Positions 1 to 6,235 are shown, counted from the first letter of the stretch. The stretch is DNA of 9,407 bases from Pseudomonadota bacterium (GCA_023453655.1 JAEXTE010000119.1:1-9407); one strand, 5' to 3'. The notes: generated by a model from the sequence alone, not told the origin. Numbers and translations are program-made.

Positions 1-60
1 GGACGCGGCTCACTGGATATGGTGAGCCGACGCTTCGGCTGCCAGGGGCCTCTGGATTTG

Positions 61-100
61 CGCGCCACGACAGCGGAAGGCCCATGGCCTTCGCGGCGCG
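61..100. repeat. nested inverted repeat (hairpin)
   Basis: The outer arms CGCGCC (61-66) and GGCGCG (95-100) pair perfectly. Inside them GAAGGCC (76-82) pairs with GGCCTTC (86-92) around the three-base loop CAT. The internal loop is asymmetric, nine bases against two. There is no T-run on either side, so it is not a standard terminator. It is probably an intergenic repeat or a cruciform/RNA structure. Confidence 0.45.
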
Positions 101-405
101 GGACTTGCTCCCCGCTCGCTCATCCCGCTTCGCGATCCGGCCCTGCGCGGCGCACCGGGTGGTGGCGCGCAACCCCGATGTACTGCATGCGTTCACTTCC
201 GGGTAACTCGAACTGCAGTGCCATGCGCCGCGATCCGGGACCACTGGCGGCTTTCGCGCATCGCGTCCCCGATCATCAGACAACCGGGAAAGCCACTGCC
301 CGGGAAAGCGTCGAAGCAACAGCCTCGCTGAGCCGTGCCCTGTCGGCCGGGGATCACGGTAAGCAGGACATGGATGTCTTGCGCGCGAGTCGGGGCAGGG
401 TGAGC

Positions 406-438
406 GTGGATCGCTTGCGCGGCATACCGCGCATCCAC
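406..438. repeat. REP-like hairpin with GTGGAT/ATCCAC ends
   Basis: GTGGAT (406-411) pairs with ATCCAC (433-438). Inside, GCGCGG (417-422) pairs with CCGCGC (427-432) around the loop CATA, leaving a five-base bulge CGCTT on one side. The sequence recalls the GGGTGGAT...ATCCACCC elements scattered between genes in xanthomonads, but that resemblance is from memory. A bulged stem-loop with conserved ends is typical of REP elements. Whether it recurs in the genome decides the call. Confidence 0.45.
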
Positions 439-445
439 CCGAGCG

Positions 446-464
446 CCCAGCGCGCTGCGCTGGG
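446..464. repeat. 8-bp perfect stem-loop
   Basis: CCCAGCGC (446-453) and GCGCTGGG (457-464) pair perfectly around the loop GCT. It lies seven bases after the REP-like hairpin at 406-438. The close spacing suggests a compound repeat unit rather than two independent structures. No T-run follows it. Confidence 0.45.
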
Positions 465-483
465 CCGGACCGCGAAGCGGCCC
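462..483. repeat. 6-bp stem-loop overlapping the previous hairpin
   Basis: GGGCCG (462-467) pairs with CGGCCC (478-483). The loop could also form a small CCGC/GCGG helix (470-473 with 477-480). It shares three bases with the hairpin at 446-464, so only one of the two can be fully formed at once. It is the third structure of the 406-483 cluster. Confidence 0.35.
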
Positions 484-615
484 TGACCGAGCGGAGAGCG
501 ATCCTCGGCCCGCAGGGCGCGGCGTCGGTCCGAAGTCCAGATGCAAAAGCCCTCAGCGGGAGAACGATCGGAGCCCCATGACGGCAGGAGCCAACGAGAG
601 TCGACAACGCCATGC

Positions 616-1329
616 TCATGCCGTCAACGCATAGACCACGATGTTGACCGCGAACTTGGTGTTGTCCTCGGCCAGGAAGCGCTTGTTGCGCCAGTCGTAG
701 TCCCACTCGCAGCCGTAGTCCTTGTTGCTGTAGAGCACGCCGAGCCGGCCGTCGATGCTGATGCCCTTCAGATAGTCGTGCACCAGGTCGTCGCCCCAGC
801 CGTTGAGTTCGAAGCTGGTGGCCGGCGGCCCGTCGGGGAAGCGGAAGAAGCTGCTGTAGATCGGATGCCGGTTGGGCAGCTTCGCCAGCGCCCGTGGACC
901 GAAGATCGACGCCATCTGCGATTCGAACGATTTGGCGAACAGGCCGTCGATGTCGTGGTTGCAGTCGTCGACGAAGACGAAGCCGCCGTTGCGCACATAG
1001 CGCTCGAAGTTGCGCCGCTCGGCCGGGTTGAACTCGACCAGCTTGTGCCCGGCGAGATAGCAGAACGGCGCCGAGAGCATCTTCGGGTCGGCCAGCTCGA
1101 CCACGTGCTCCTTCGGATCCACCCGCAGGCCCGTGTAGTCGATCAGCGAGGTGATCAGGTTGGACGGCATCCGCTCGTCCACGTCCCAGTCGCCAGAGTC
1201 GTATTTCAGGCGGGTGAACCAGAAGTCGTAGCTGGCCGCATTCGCAGCCGCGGGCGTGCCGGATCGCGAAGCGAGCCAGGCGCCCGCCAGCAGGCCCAGG
1301 CCACGGCGCAGGAACTGGGCCCGGTTCAT
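616..1329 (-). CDS. DUF4159 domain protein with Tat-like signal
   Basis: A protein of 237 residues. The N-terminus has an Arg-rich stretch (R3, R8, R9, in NRAQFLRRG), a hydrophobic segment GLGLLAGAWLA and an Ala-rich end near residues 26-30. This is a Tat-like export signal, although the usual twin Arg before xFL reads Arg-Ala. From about residue 33 the protein matches DUF4159, including GGFVFVDDC (115-123) and the C-terminal stretch ending NIVVYALTA. The molecular role of the family is unknown to me; members often sit in operons with MoxR-type ATPases and von Willebrand factor proteins. Here it is the last gene after the TldD/TldE block, 79 bases past the tldE-like stop. I chose the ATG at 1329 because it begins at the signal; an in-frame GTG at 1356 adds nine unlikely residues. 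No good ribosome binding site is visible, and a 24-bp palindrome lies just upstream. Confidence 0.85.
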   Translation of the reverse strand: MNRAQFLRRGLGLLAGAWLASRSGTPAAANAASYDFWFTRLKYDSGDWDVDERMPSNLITSLIDYTGLRVDPKEHVVELADPKMLSAPFCYLAGHKLVEFNPAERRNFERYVRNGGFVFVDDCNHDIDGLFAKSFESQMASIFGPRALAKLPNRHPIYSSFFRFPDGPPATSFELNGWGDDLVHDYLKGISIDGRLGVLYSNKDYGCEWDYDWRNKRFLAEDNTKFAVNIVVYALTA

Positions 1330-1361
1330 TGTCCGCGCGCCCGGCCCGCTCCCCACCCCGA

Positions 1362-1385
1362 CCCTCCCCCGCGCGCGGGGGAGGG
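1362..1385. repeat. 24-bp perfect palindrome between the tldE-like and DUF4159 genes
   Basis: Arms CCCTCCCCC (1362-1370) and GGGGGAGGG (1377-1385) flank the self-complementary core GCGCGC. The whole 24 bp reads the same on both strands. Its false translation, containing PHPDPPPRAGEG, is one often seen across GC-rich proteobacterial intergenic repeats, so this is likely a dispersed hairpin element. It sits in the 79-base gap between the two minus-strand genes. It could stabilise the upstream mRNA end or lower expression of DUF4159. With no T-run it is not a standard terminator. Confidence 0.65.
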
Positions 1386-1408
1386 AGCAAAGCGGGTACG
1401 GCGACTGG

Positions 1409-2743
1409 TCACACCGCGTCGGACAGCGACGTGAAGGTGAAATCGCGCAGCCGCATCGGCGGGATCATCATCGCGAAGCGCGACTCGTCGCCGCTCACCC
1501 GCACCGGCTTGCCCAGCTCGTCGATGTTGTTGAGCATGATCACCGGCGATTCGTTGAAGCGGAAGTTCTTGATCGGATGGCGGATCTGTCCGTTCTCGAT
1601 GTAGAACGTGCCGTCGCGGGTCAGGCCGGTGAGCAGCACGGTCTGCGGATCGACCATGCGGATGTACCAGGTGCGCGTGACCAGGATGCCGCGCTCGGTC
1701 TCGCGGACCAGGTCGGCGGTGGACTTGGTGCCGCCGGACATGATCAGGTTGCCCGGCGTGGCCACGGCTTCCTTGCCCTGCTGCTGCGCCCAGTAGCGCG
1801 AATACAGCATGTTGGCGACCTTGCCGTCCTGGATGACCGGCATGCGCTTGCGCGCCATGCCCTCGTCGTCCCAGGGCATCACCGGCACGTCCGGGTCGTT
1901 CGGATCGGCCCAGATGTTGACGCGCGGATCGTAGACCTGCTCGCCGAGCTTGTTGCCGCCACCCTTCTTCGACAGGAAGCTGCGGCCCTCGTCGGCCTGG
2001 CGCGCATCGAAGAAGAACATCATGAAGGAGATCAGGCCGGCCGCCGCGTGCGGCTCCAGGATCACGGTGTACTTGCCCGGCTCCAGCGCCTTGGCGTCGG
2101 CCGAGTCGCGCGCCTTGCGGATGGCGATGGCGATGTCGCGCTCCGCGCTGAACTGCGAGATGTCGGTGACGTTGCGCCCCACCCAGCCCGAGCCGCGGCC
2201 GTCCTCGGTGCGGACGGTGCAGGTGTAGTCGGCGCTGGTCGCAGTCTGGTAGCCGAAATTGCCGTTGCTGTTGGCGATCGCGGTGAAGCTGCGGCTGTCC
2301 TCGAGGAAGCCCGCTGCCACCAGCCCGCTCGAACGGCACGGGGCGATGGAGTCGGCCGCGACCTGGGCGCGGTATTCCGGCGTGATCGCCGCGGTCGCCT
2401 CGCTGTAGGTGCTGGTGGCGGTGTAGGACTGCTTGCCGATCGCCGGCATGAATTCCGGGTTCTCCGGCGCCAGCCTGGCGAGGTCCTCGGCGCGGCGCAC
2501 CACCCGTTCCAGCGAGGCGTCGTCGAACTCGTTGATCGTGGCGGTGCCCACGCGCTTGCCGAACGCGACCGACACGCCCAGTTCGACGTTGTCCACGATG
2601 CCGCTGGTGGATACGTTGTTCAGGGCGAAGCGGATGTTGCCGTTGTTGCTGCCCGAGAGCACCGCGGTGCACTCGTCGGCCTTCGACAGGGCGATGACCT
2701 TGTCGAGGATGGCCTTGGCTTCGGCTTCGGTGAAGATGCTCAT
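1409..2743 (-). CDS. TldE/PmbA-type subunit, no zinc motif, no signal peptide
   Basis: A 444-residue member of the TldD/PmbA (peptidase U62) family. The N-terminal half carries the family pattern ELGVSVAFGKRVGTATINEF (54-73). The C-terminal half has ILEPHAAAGL (228-237), where a TldD subunit would have the HExxxH zinc motif; both the glutamate and the second histidine are missing. In E. coli the equivalent TldE (PmbA) is the non-catalytic partner of TldD. This protein should therefore be the structural and substrate-binding half of a heterodimer with one of the TldD proteins encoded upstream. It starts 21 bases after the preceding tldD stop, with a good AGGAGA site nine bases before the ATG, so the two are surely co-transcribed. 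The N-terminus MSIFTEAEAKAILDK is a soluble helix with no export signal, unlike its TldD neighbours. The frame is intact and full length. Confidence 0.88.
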   Translation of the reverse strand: MSIFTEAEAKAILDKVIALSKADECTAVLSGSNNGNIRFALNNVSTSGIVDNVELGVSVAFGKRVGTATINEFDDASLERVVRRAEDLARLAPENPEFMPAIGKQSYTATSTYSEATAAITPEYRAQVAADSIAPCRSSGLVAAGFLEDSRSFTAIANSNGNFGYQTATSADYTCTVRTEDGRGSGWVGRNVTDISQFSAERDIAIAIRKARDSADAKALEPGKYTVILEPHAAAGLISFMMFFFDARQADEGRSFLSKKGGGNKLGEQVYDPRVNIWADPNDPDVPVMPWDDEGMARKRMPVIQDGKVANMLYSRYWAQQQGKEAVATPGNLIMSGGTKSTADLVRETERGILVTRTWYIRMVDPQTVLLTGLTRDGTFYIENGQIRHPIKNFRFNESPVIMLNNIDELGKPVRVSGDESRFAMMIPPMRLRDFTFTSLSDAV

Positions 2744-2752
2744 GTACTAGGG

Positions 2753-2758
2753 TCTCCT
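2753..2758 (-). promoter_or_regulatory. ribosome binding site of the tldE-like gene
   Basis: AGGAGA on the minus strand, nine bases before the ATG at 2743. It lies wholly in the short gap after the tldD stop codon and supports this start and efficient, coupled translation of the pair. Confidence 0.75.
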
Positions 2759-2764
2759 GTGCCG

Positions 2765-4399
2765 TCAGCCGAGCGAACGCGCGGTGTTGATGACGTTGAT
2801 GCCGTTGAAACGCGCCGTGCTCGATCCGTGCGAGACCGCCGAGACCTGGCCCGGCTGGCCCTTGCCGTCGAAGAACGAGCCACCCAGGCGGTAGTCGCTC
2901 TCGTCGCAGATCGCCGAGCAGGCCGCCCAGAACTCCGGCGTACGCAGCTGGTAGGCCACGTCCTCGAGCATCCGCGTGATCTGCCCGTTCTTGATCTCGT
3001 AGAACAGCTGGCCGCCGAACTGGGCGTTGTAGCGCTGCTGGTCGATCGAGAACGAGCCGTCGCCGATGATGTAGATGCCGTTCTCGACGTCCTTGATCAT
3101 CTCCGCCGGCGAGAGCTTCTGCTTGCCCGGCGCCAGCGAGACGTTGGCCATGCGCTGGAACTGCACGCTCGACCAGGAATCGGCGTAGCAGCAGCCGTCG
3201 GACTCGGTCTTGCCGAGGATATGGGCCTGGTCGCGGATGGTCTGGTAGTCGACCAGCACGCCGTCCCTGATCAGGTCCCAGCGCTTGGTCTTCACGCCCT
3301 CGTCGTCGTAGCCCACGGCGCCGAGGCTGCCGGGCTGGGTCTTGTCCGCGAACAGGTTGACGATCTCGCTGCCGTAGCGGAAGCCGGATTCGCGCTTGTC
3401 GAGCGTGGCGAAGCTGGTACCGGCGTAGTTGGCCTCGTAGCCGAGCACGCGGTCGAGCTCCAGCGGATGGCCGACGTTCTCGTGGATGGTCAGCCAGGTG
3501 TGCGAGGGGTCGAGCACCAGGTCGTAGCGGCCGGGCTTGACCGACGGCGCCTTGAGCTTCTCCTGCGCCTGCTTCGCCGCGGCAACGGCGTCCTCGAGCA
3601 TGTCGTAGGACTGGCCATAGTTGACCACGCCGTTGGGGGTGACGAACTTCTGCGAGGCATCGCCGTCGAGGTACTCGTAGCCCAGGCCCATCGGCGCGGA
3701 CAGGCCCTCGCGGGTGCGGAACTTGCCGGTGGCCTTGTCGATGGCGGTAACCGTCATCGGCGCCCAGATCCGGTGCACGTCCTGGTCGATGTAGGAACCG
3801 TCGGTGGAGGCGAAGTACTTCTGCTCGTTGACCAGGAACAGGGTCGAGTTGACGAAGCTGGCGCCGGCGTTGGTGGCCGCCGCGTTGACCGACAGCAGCA
3901 GGTCCACCTTGTCCTTGACCGGCACTTCCATCGCGTTGCGCCGGATCGGCGTCTTCCAGGACACCTCGCCATGGGCGGGCGCGGGCGCCAGCTGGACCGG
4001 CGCGGTCTGCACCCTGGCGTTGGCCTTGGCGATGGCGGTGGCGCGACGCGCGGCCTCGGCCACCGAGTCGCTGGTCAGGCCGTTGGTGGCGGCGAAGCCC
4101 CAGGCGCCGTCGGCGATCACCCGGACGCCCACGCCGGTGGATTCGGTGTTGACCACGTTCTGGACCTTGTCCTCGCGGGTCATCACGAACTGGCGCAGGT
4201 AGCGGCCGATGCGCACGTCGCAGTAGCTGGCGCCGGACGAGCGCGCCGCCTGCAGCGCCGCGTCGGCGAGCTGCTTCTTGATCGACACGTCGAGCGTGCT
4301 GACCAGCTGCTCGGCGGCGATCGCCTTGCCGAGCCAGGACGGCAGCGCCAGGCTGCCCATGCCGAGGCCACCAAGGGCCAGGAAATCACGTCGTTGCAA
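2765..4399 (-). CDS. TldD-family zinc metallopeptidase, Tat-exported (copy 1)
   Basis: A 544-residue TldD/PmbA-family peptidase. Residues 1-28 form a clear Tat signal: MQRRDFL, then a hydrophobic Gly/Leu stretch, then KAIAAEQ with likely cleavage near residue 28. The zinc motif is HENVGH (306-311, HExxxH, E307 catalytic) followed by PLELD. Other family signatures include DVRIGRYLRQ (61-70), SSVQFQRMANVSLAPG (410-425) and DGKGQPGQ (511-518). In the family the first base of that last motif is usually Cys; here it is D511. The cysteines C403-C404 and C494/C498 are kept in copy 2. TldD of E. coli works with TldE on unfolded peptides such as microcin B17 precursor and CcdA; the substrate here is unknown. 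The start is TTG at 4399, supported by GGAGAGA five bases upstream and by alignment with the ATG-started copy 2. The tldE-like gene follows after 21 bases, so this copy is its most direct partner. Confidence 0.9.
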   Translation of the reverse strand: MQRRDFLALGGLGMGSLALPSWLGKAIAAEQLVSTLDVSIKKQLADAALQAARSSGASYCDVRIGRYLRQFVMTREDKVQNVVNTESTGVGVRVIADGAWGFAATNGLTSDSVAEAARRATAIAKANARVQTAPVQLAPAPAHGEVSWKTPIRRNAMEVPVKDKVDLLLSVNAAATNAGASFVNSTLFLVNEQKYFASTDGSYIDQDVHRIWAPMTVTAIDKATGKFRTREGLSAPMGLGYEYLDGDASQKFVTPNGVVNYGQSYDMLEDAVAAAKQAQEKLKAPSVKPGRYDLVLDPSHTWLTIHENVGHPLELDRVLGYEANYAGTSFATLDKRESGFRYGSEIVNLFADKTQPGSLGAVGYDDEGVKTKRWDLIRDGVLVDYQTIRDQAHILGKTESDGCCYADSWSSVQFQRMANVSLAPGKQKLSPAEMIKDVENGIYIIGDGSFSIDQQRYNAQFGGQLFYEIKNGQITRMLEDVAYQLRTPEFWAACSAICDESDYRLGGSFFDGKGQPGQVSAVSHGSSTARFNGINVINTARSLG

Positions 4400-4404
4400 G
4401 GCCG

Positions 4405-4411
4405 TCTCTCC
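4405..4411 (-). promoter_or_regulatory. strong ribosome binding site for a TTG start
   Basis: GGAGAGA on the minus strand, five bases before the TTG at 4397-4399. No ATG or GTG gives a sensible N-terminus, and the Tat signal begins exactly at the TTG, so this site fixes the start of tldD copy 1. Confidence 0.75.
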
Positions 4412-4473
4412 GTTGTGTGTCCGCAGCGCTGCCGCTCCGGCCTCCGGCCGCGCGCGGCGCCGGTGGAACCCCG

Positions 4474-4503
4474 ATTCTCGACGCCGCGGCGTCGAAGGTG
4501 CAA
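4474..4503 (-). promoter_or_regulatory. weak candidate promoter of tldD copy 1
   Basis: On the minus strand TTGCAC (4498-4503) and GAGAAT (4474-4479) are 18 bases apart. They match the sigma-70 boxes at three and four of six positions. The spacer is almost entirely the 18-bp palindrome described separately. The match alone is weak. The position, about 75 bases before the TTG start and inside a 163-base gap, is reasonable for a second promoter of the operon. Confidence 0.25.
4478..4495. promoter_or_regulatory. 18-bp perfect palindrome, candidate operator
   Basis: TCGACGCCGCGGCGTCGA is self-complementary over all 18 bases and lies 79-96 bases before the TTG start of tldD copy 1. No T-run follows on the minus strand (next bases GAATCGGGG), so it is not a normal terminator. 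It may be a dimeric-repressor site or an mRNA hairpin. It has no counterpart before tldD copy 2. Confidence 0.4.
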
Positions 4504-4520
4504 ATGACTTTCGGCACGGG
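4504..4520. repeat. 17-bp element upstream of tldD copy 1 (repeat unit A)
   Basis: ATGACTTTCGGCACGGG matches 6260-6276 (ATGACTTCCGGCACGGG) at 16 of 17 positions, in the same orientation relative to the tldD gene each precedes. It is either a conserved regulatory element or a remnant of the duplication that made the two genes. Confidence 0.5.
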
Positions 4521-4562
4521 TCGGCGCGCCGCCCGCCGTGCAGCGACCATCCTCCGCCGGGC

Positions 4563-6197
4563 CTAGCCCAGCGAACGTGCGGTATTGATCACGTTCTGGC
4601 CGTCGAAGCGCGCCGTGCTCGCGCCGTGCGACACCGCCGAGACCTGCGAAGGCTGGCCCTTGCCGTCGAAGAACGAGCCGCCCAGGCGGAAGTCGCGCTC
4701 GTCGCAGATGCCCGAACAGGCGTTCCAGAACTCGGGCGTGCGGATCTGGTAGGCCCCATCCTCCACCAGTTCCTGCACCTCGCCGTTGCGGATGGCGAAG
4801 AACAGCTGGCCGCCGAACTGCGCGTTGTAGCGCTGCTGGTCGATCGAGTAGGAACCGCGGCCGTGGATGTACAGGCCGTTCTCCACGCCGGAGATCATCT
4901 CCGGCACCGTCAGCGGCGTTTTCCCGGGCGAGAGCGAGACATTGGGCATGCGCTGGAACTGCACGCTCGACCAGGAGTCGGCATAGCAGCAGCCGTCCGA
5001 CTCGGTCTTGCCCAGGATATGGGCCTGGTCGCGGATCGACTGGTAGTCGACCAGGATGCCGTCGCGCACCAGGTCCCAGCGCTTGCACTTCACGCCTTCG
5101 TCGTCGTAGCCCACCGCGCCCAGGCTGCCCGGGCGGGTGCGGTCGGCGACGAAGTTCACGATGTCGCTGCCCCAGCGGAAGTCGCCGCGCTTGTCCAGCG
5201 TGGCGAAGCTGGTGCCGGCGTAGTTGGCCTCGTAGCCGAGCACGCGGTCGAGCTCCAGCGGGTGACCGACGTTCTCGTGGATGGTCAGGAACAGGTTGCT
5301 CGGGTCGATGACCAGGTCGTAGCGGCCGGGCTTGACCGAGGGCGCCTTGAGCTTCTCGCGCGCATGGCGGGCGGCGGCGACGGCGTCGGCACGCATGTCG
5401 TAGGCGCTGCCGTAGGCCACTACCCCACCCGGCAGCTCGAAGCGCTGCGACGGATCGGGGTCGAGGTATTCGTAGCCCATGCCCATCGGCGCGGACAGGC
5501 CGTCGCGGGTGCGGAACTTGCCGCTGGCCTGGTCGATCGCGGTCACGGTGAACGGCACCCAGATCCGGTGCACGTCCTGGTCGATGTAGGAGCCGTCGGT
5601 AGACGCGAAGTACTTCTGCTCGTTGACCAGGAACATGCGCGAGTTGACGAAGCTCGCGCCGGCTTCCAGCGCGGCGGCGTTGACCGAAAGCAGCAGGTCG
5701 AGCTTGTCGCGGATCGGCACCTCCATGCCGTTGCGCGCGATCGGCGTGCGCCAGGCCACCTCGCCCACACCCGGCGCGGGCGCCAGCCGCACCGGCTCGG
5801 ACTGGATGCGGGCGTTGGCTCGCGCGATCGCCACGGCCTGGCGCGCGGCGGCCGCCACTGCATCCGGCTCCAGCCGGCTGGTGGCGGCAAAGCCCCAGGC
5901 GTCGCCCGCGATCACGCGCACGCCCACGCCGACGGATTCCTCGTTGGCCACGTTCTCCACGCGGTGCTCGCGGGTCAGCAGCGACTGGCGCAGGTAGCGG
6001 CCGATGCGCACGTCGCAGTAGCTGGCGCCGGCGTCGGTCGCGGCCTGCAGGGCGGCGTCGGCCAGCCGCTTCTTCCTTGCCGGGTCGATGGCCTCCAGCA
6101 GCTGCTCGGCCGCGATGGCGCGTCCCATCAGCAGCGGCGGCAGCATCGCGCTACCGGCCACGAGGCCGCCGAGGGCCAGGAATCCACGTCGCTGCAT
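4563..6197 (-). CDS. TldD-family zinc metallopeptidase, Tat-exported (copy 2)
   Basis: A 544-residue paralogue of the tldD gene downstream, identical in length and roughly three-quarters identical in residues where I compared segments by eye. It has its own Tat signal (MQRRGFL, hydrophobic stretch, GRAIAAEQ), the zinc motif HENVGH (307-312) and DGKGQPSQ (511-518), again with Asp where the family usually has Cys. C403-C404 and C494/C498 are conserved between the copies; C371 is unique to this one. The likely role is an exported peptidase, either alternating with copy 1 as partner of the single TldE-like subunit or acting as a homodimer. I chose the ATG at 6197, which has GGAG eight bases upstream and begins at the Tat signal. 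The frame runs on to 6311, but those extra residues are Arg/Cys-rich and look non-coding. It is the promoter-proximal gene of the block; a 163-base gap separates it from copy 1, so joint transcription is possible but not certain. Confidence 0.9.
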   Translation of the reverse strand: MQRRGFLALGGLVAGSAMLPPLLMGRAIAAEQLLEAIDPARKKRLADAALQAATDAGASYCDVRIGRYLRQSLLTREHRVENVANEESVGVGVRVIAGDAWGFAATSRLEPDAVAAAARQAVAIARANARIQSEPVRLAPAPGVGEVAWRTPIARNGMEVPIRDKLDLLLSVNAAALEAGASFVNSRMFLVNEQKYFASTDGSYIDQDVHRIWVPFTVTAIDQASGKFRTRDGLSAPMGMGYEYLDPDPSQRFELPGGVVAYGSAYDMRADAVAAARHAREKLKAPSVKPGRYDLVIDPSNLFLTIHENVGHPLELDRVLGYEANYAGTSFATLDKRGDFRWGSDIVNFVADRTRPGSLGAVGYDDEGVKCKRWDLVRDGILVDYQSIRDQAHILGKTESDGCCYADSWSSVQFQRMPNVSLSPGKTPLTVPEMISGVENGLYIHGRGSYSIDQQRYNAQFGGQLFFAIRNGEVQELVEDGAYQIRTPEFWNACSGICDERDFRLGGSFFDGKGQPSQVSAVSHGASTARFDGQNVINTARSLG

Positions 6198-6205
6198 CGC
6201 CACCG

Positions 6206-6209
6206 CTCC
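6206..6209 (-). promoter_or_regulatory. ribosome binding site of tldD copy 2
   Basis: GGAG on the minus strand eight bases before the ATG at 6197. It helps choose this start over upstream in-frame codons, since the Tat signal begins at the same ATG. Confidence 0.55.
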
Positions 6210-6229
6210 ACTGTCCGGACAACCGTTGC

Positions 6230-6235
6230 AGCATA
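6230..6235 (-). promoter_or_regulatory. candidate -10 box of tldD copy 2
   Basis: TATGCT on the minus strand, 32 bases before the ATG at 6197. Transcription would start near 6223, giving a leader of about 25 bases that contains the GGAG site. The surrounding ten bases CTATGCTGCA (6227-6236) are repeated exactly, inverted, at 6321-6330 before the divergent gene. No convincing -35 box is visible at 16-18 bases. Confidence 0.4.

Larger units (their letters stand above)
1..615. other. non-coding region with hairpin cluster
   Basis: No reading frame here looks like a real protein. The open frames translate to low-complexity, Arg/Ala/Pro/His-rich strings with no recognisable motif, and they run straight through perfect inverted repeats. 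What the stretch does hold is a set of strong palindromes: AGCCGA/TCGGCT at 25-40, a nested structure at 61-100, and three hairpins between 406 and 483, listed separately. No intrinsic terminator with a clear T-run was seen for the minus-strand operon that ends at 616. Function is unassigned. It may be a decayed intergenic region rich in REP-type elements. Confidence 0.6.

Noticed and set aside
3..206. A frame open from the left edge ending in TAA at 204-206, which could be the 3' end of a gene
   Set aside because: It passes through several perfect hairpins (25-40, 61-100), its first part has non-GC-ending codons unlike the real genes here, and no motif is recognisable. Sequence to the left would settle it.
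545..560. A possible terminator after DUF4159 (minus-strand CCC-GGG stem followed by TTTT)
   Set aside because: The stem is only three to four base pairs, too weak to call.
126..1273. A 16-bp exact inverted match: CGCTTCGCGATCCGGC at 126-141 and its complement at 1258-1273
   Set aside because: The second copy is ordinary coding sequence of the DUF4159 signal peptide, and in DNA this GC-rich one such match may arise by chance.
1256..4507. A 1083-codon open frame on the plus strand across the whole DUF4159/tldE/tldD copy 1 region
   Set aside because: It is antisense to three well-supported genes, crosses their intergenic gaps and a perfect palindrome, and is rich in Val/Asp/His/Arg with no domain. 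This is the usual result of GC-ending codons on the other strand.
4183..5088. A 301-codon minus-strand frame bridging the two tldD genes
   Set aside because: It is a shifted reading of the tldD copies through the intergenic gap. Both true frames are intact, so no fusion or frameshift is needed.
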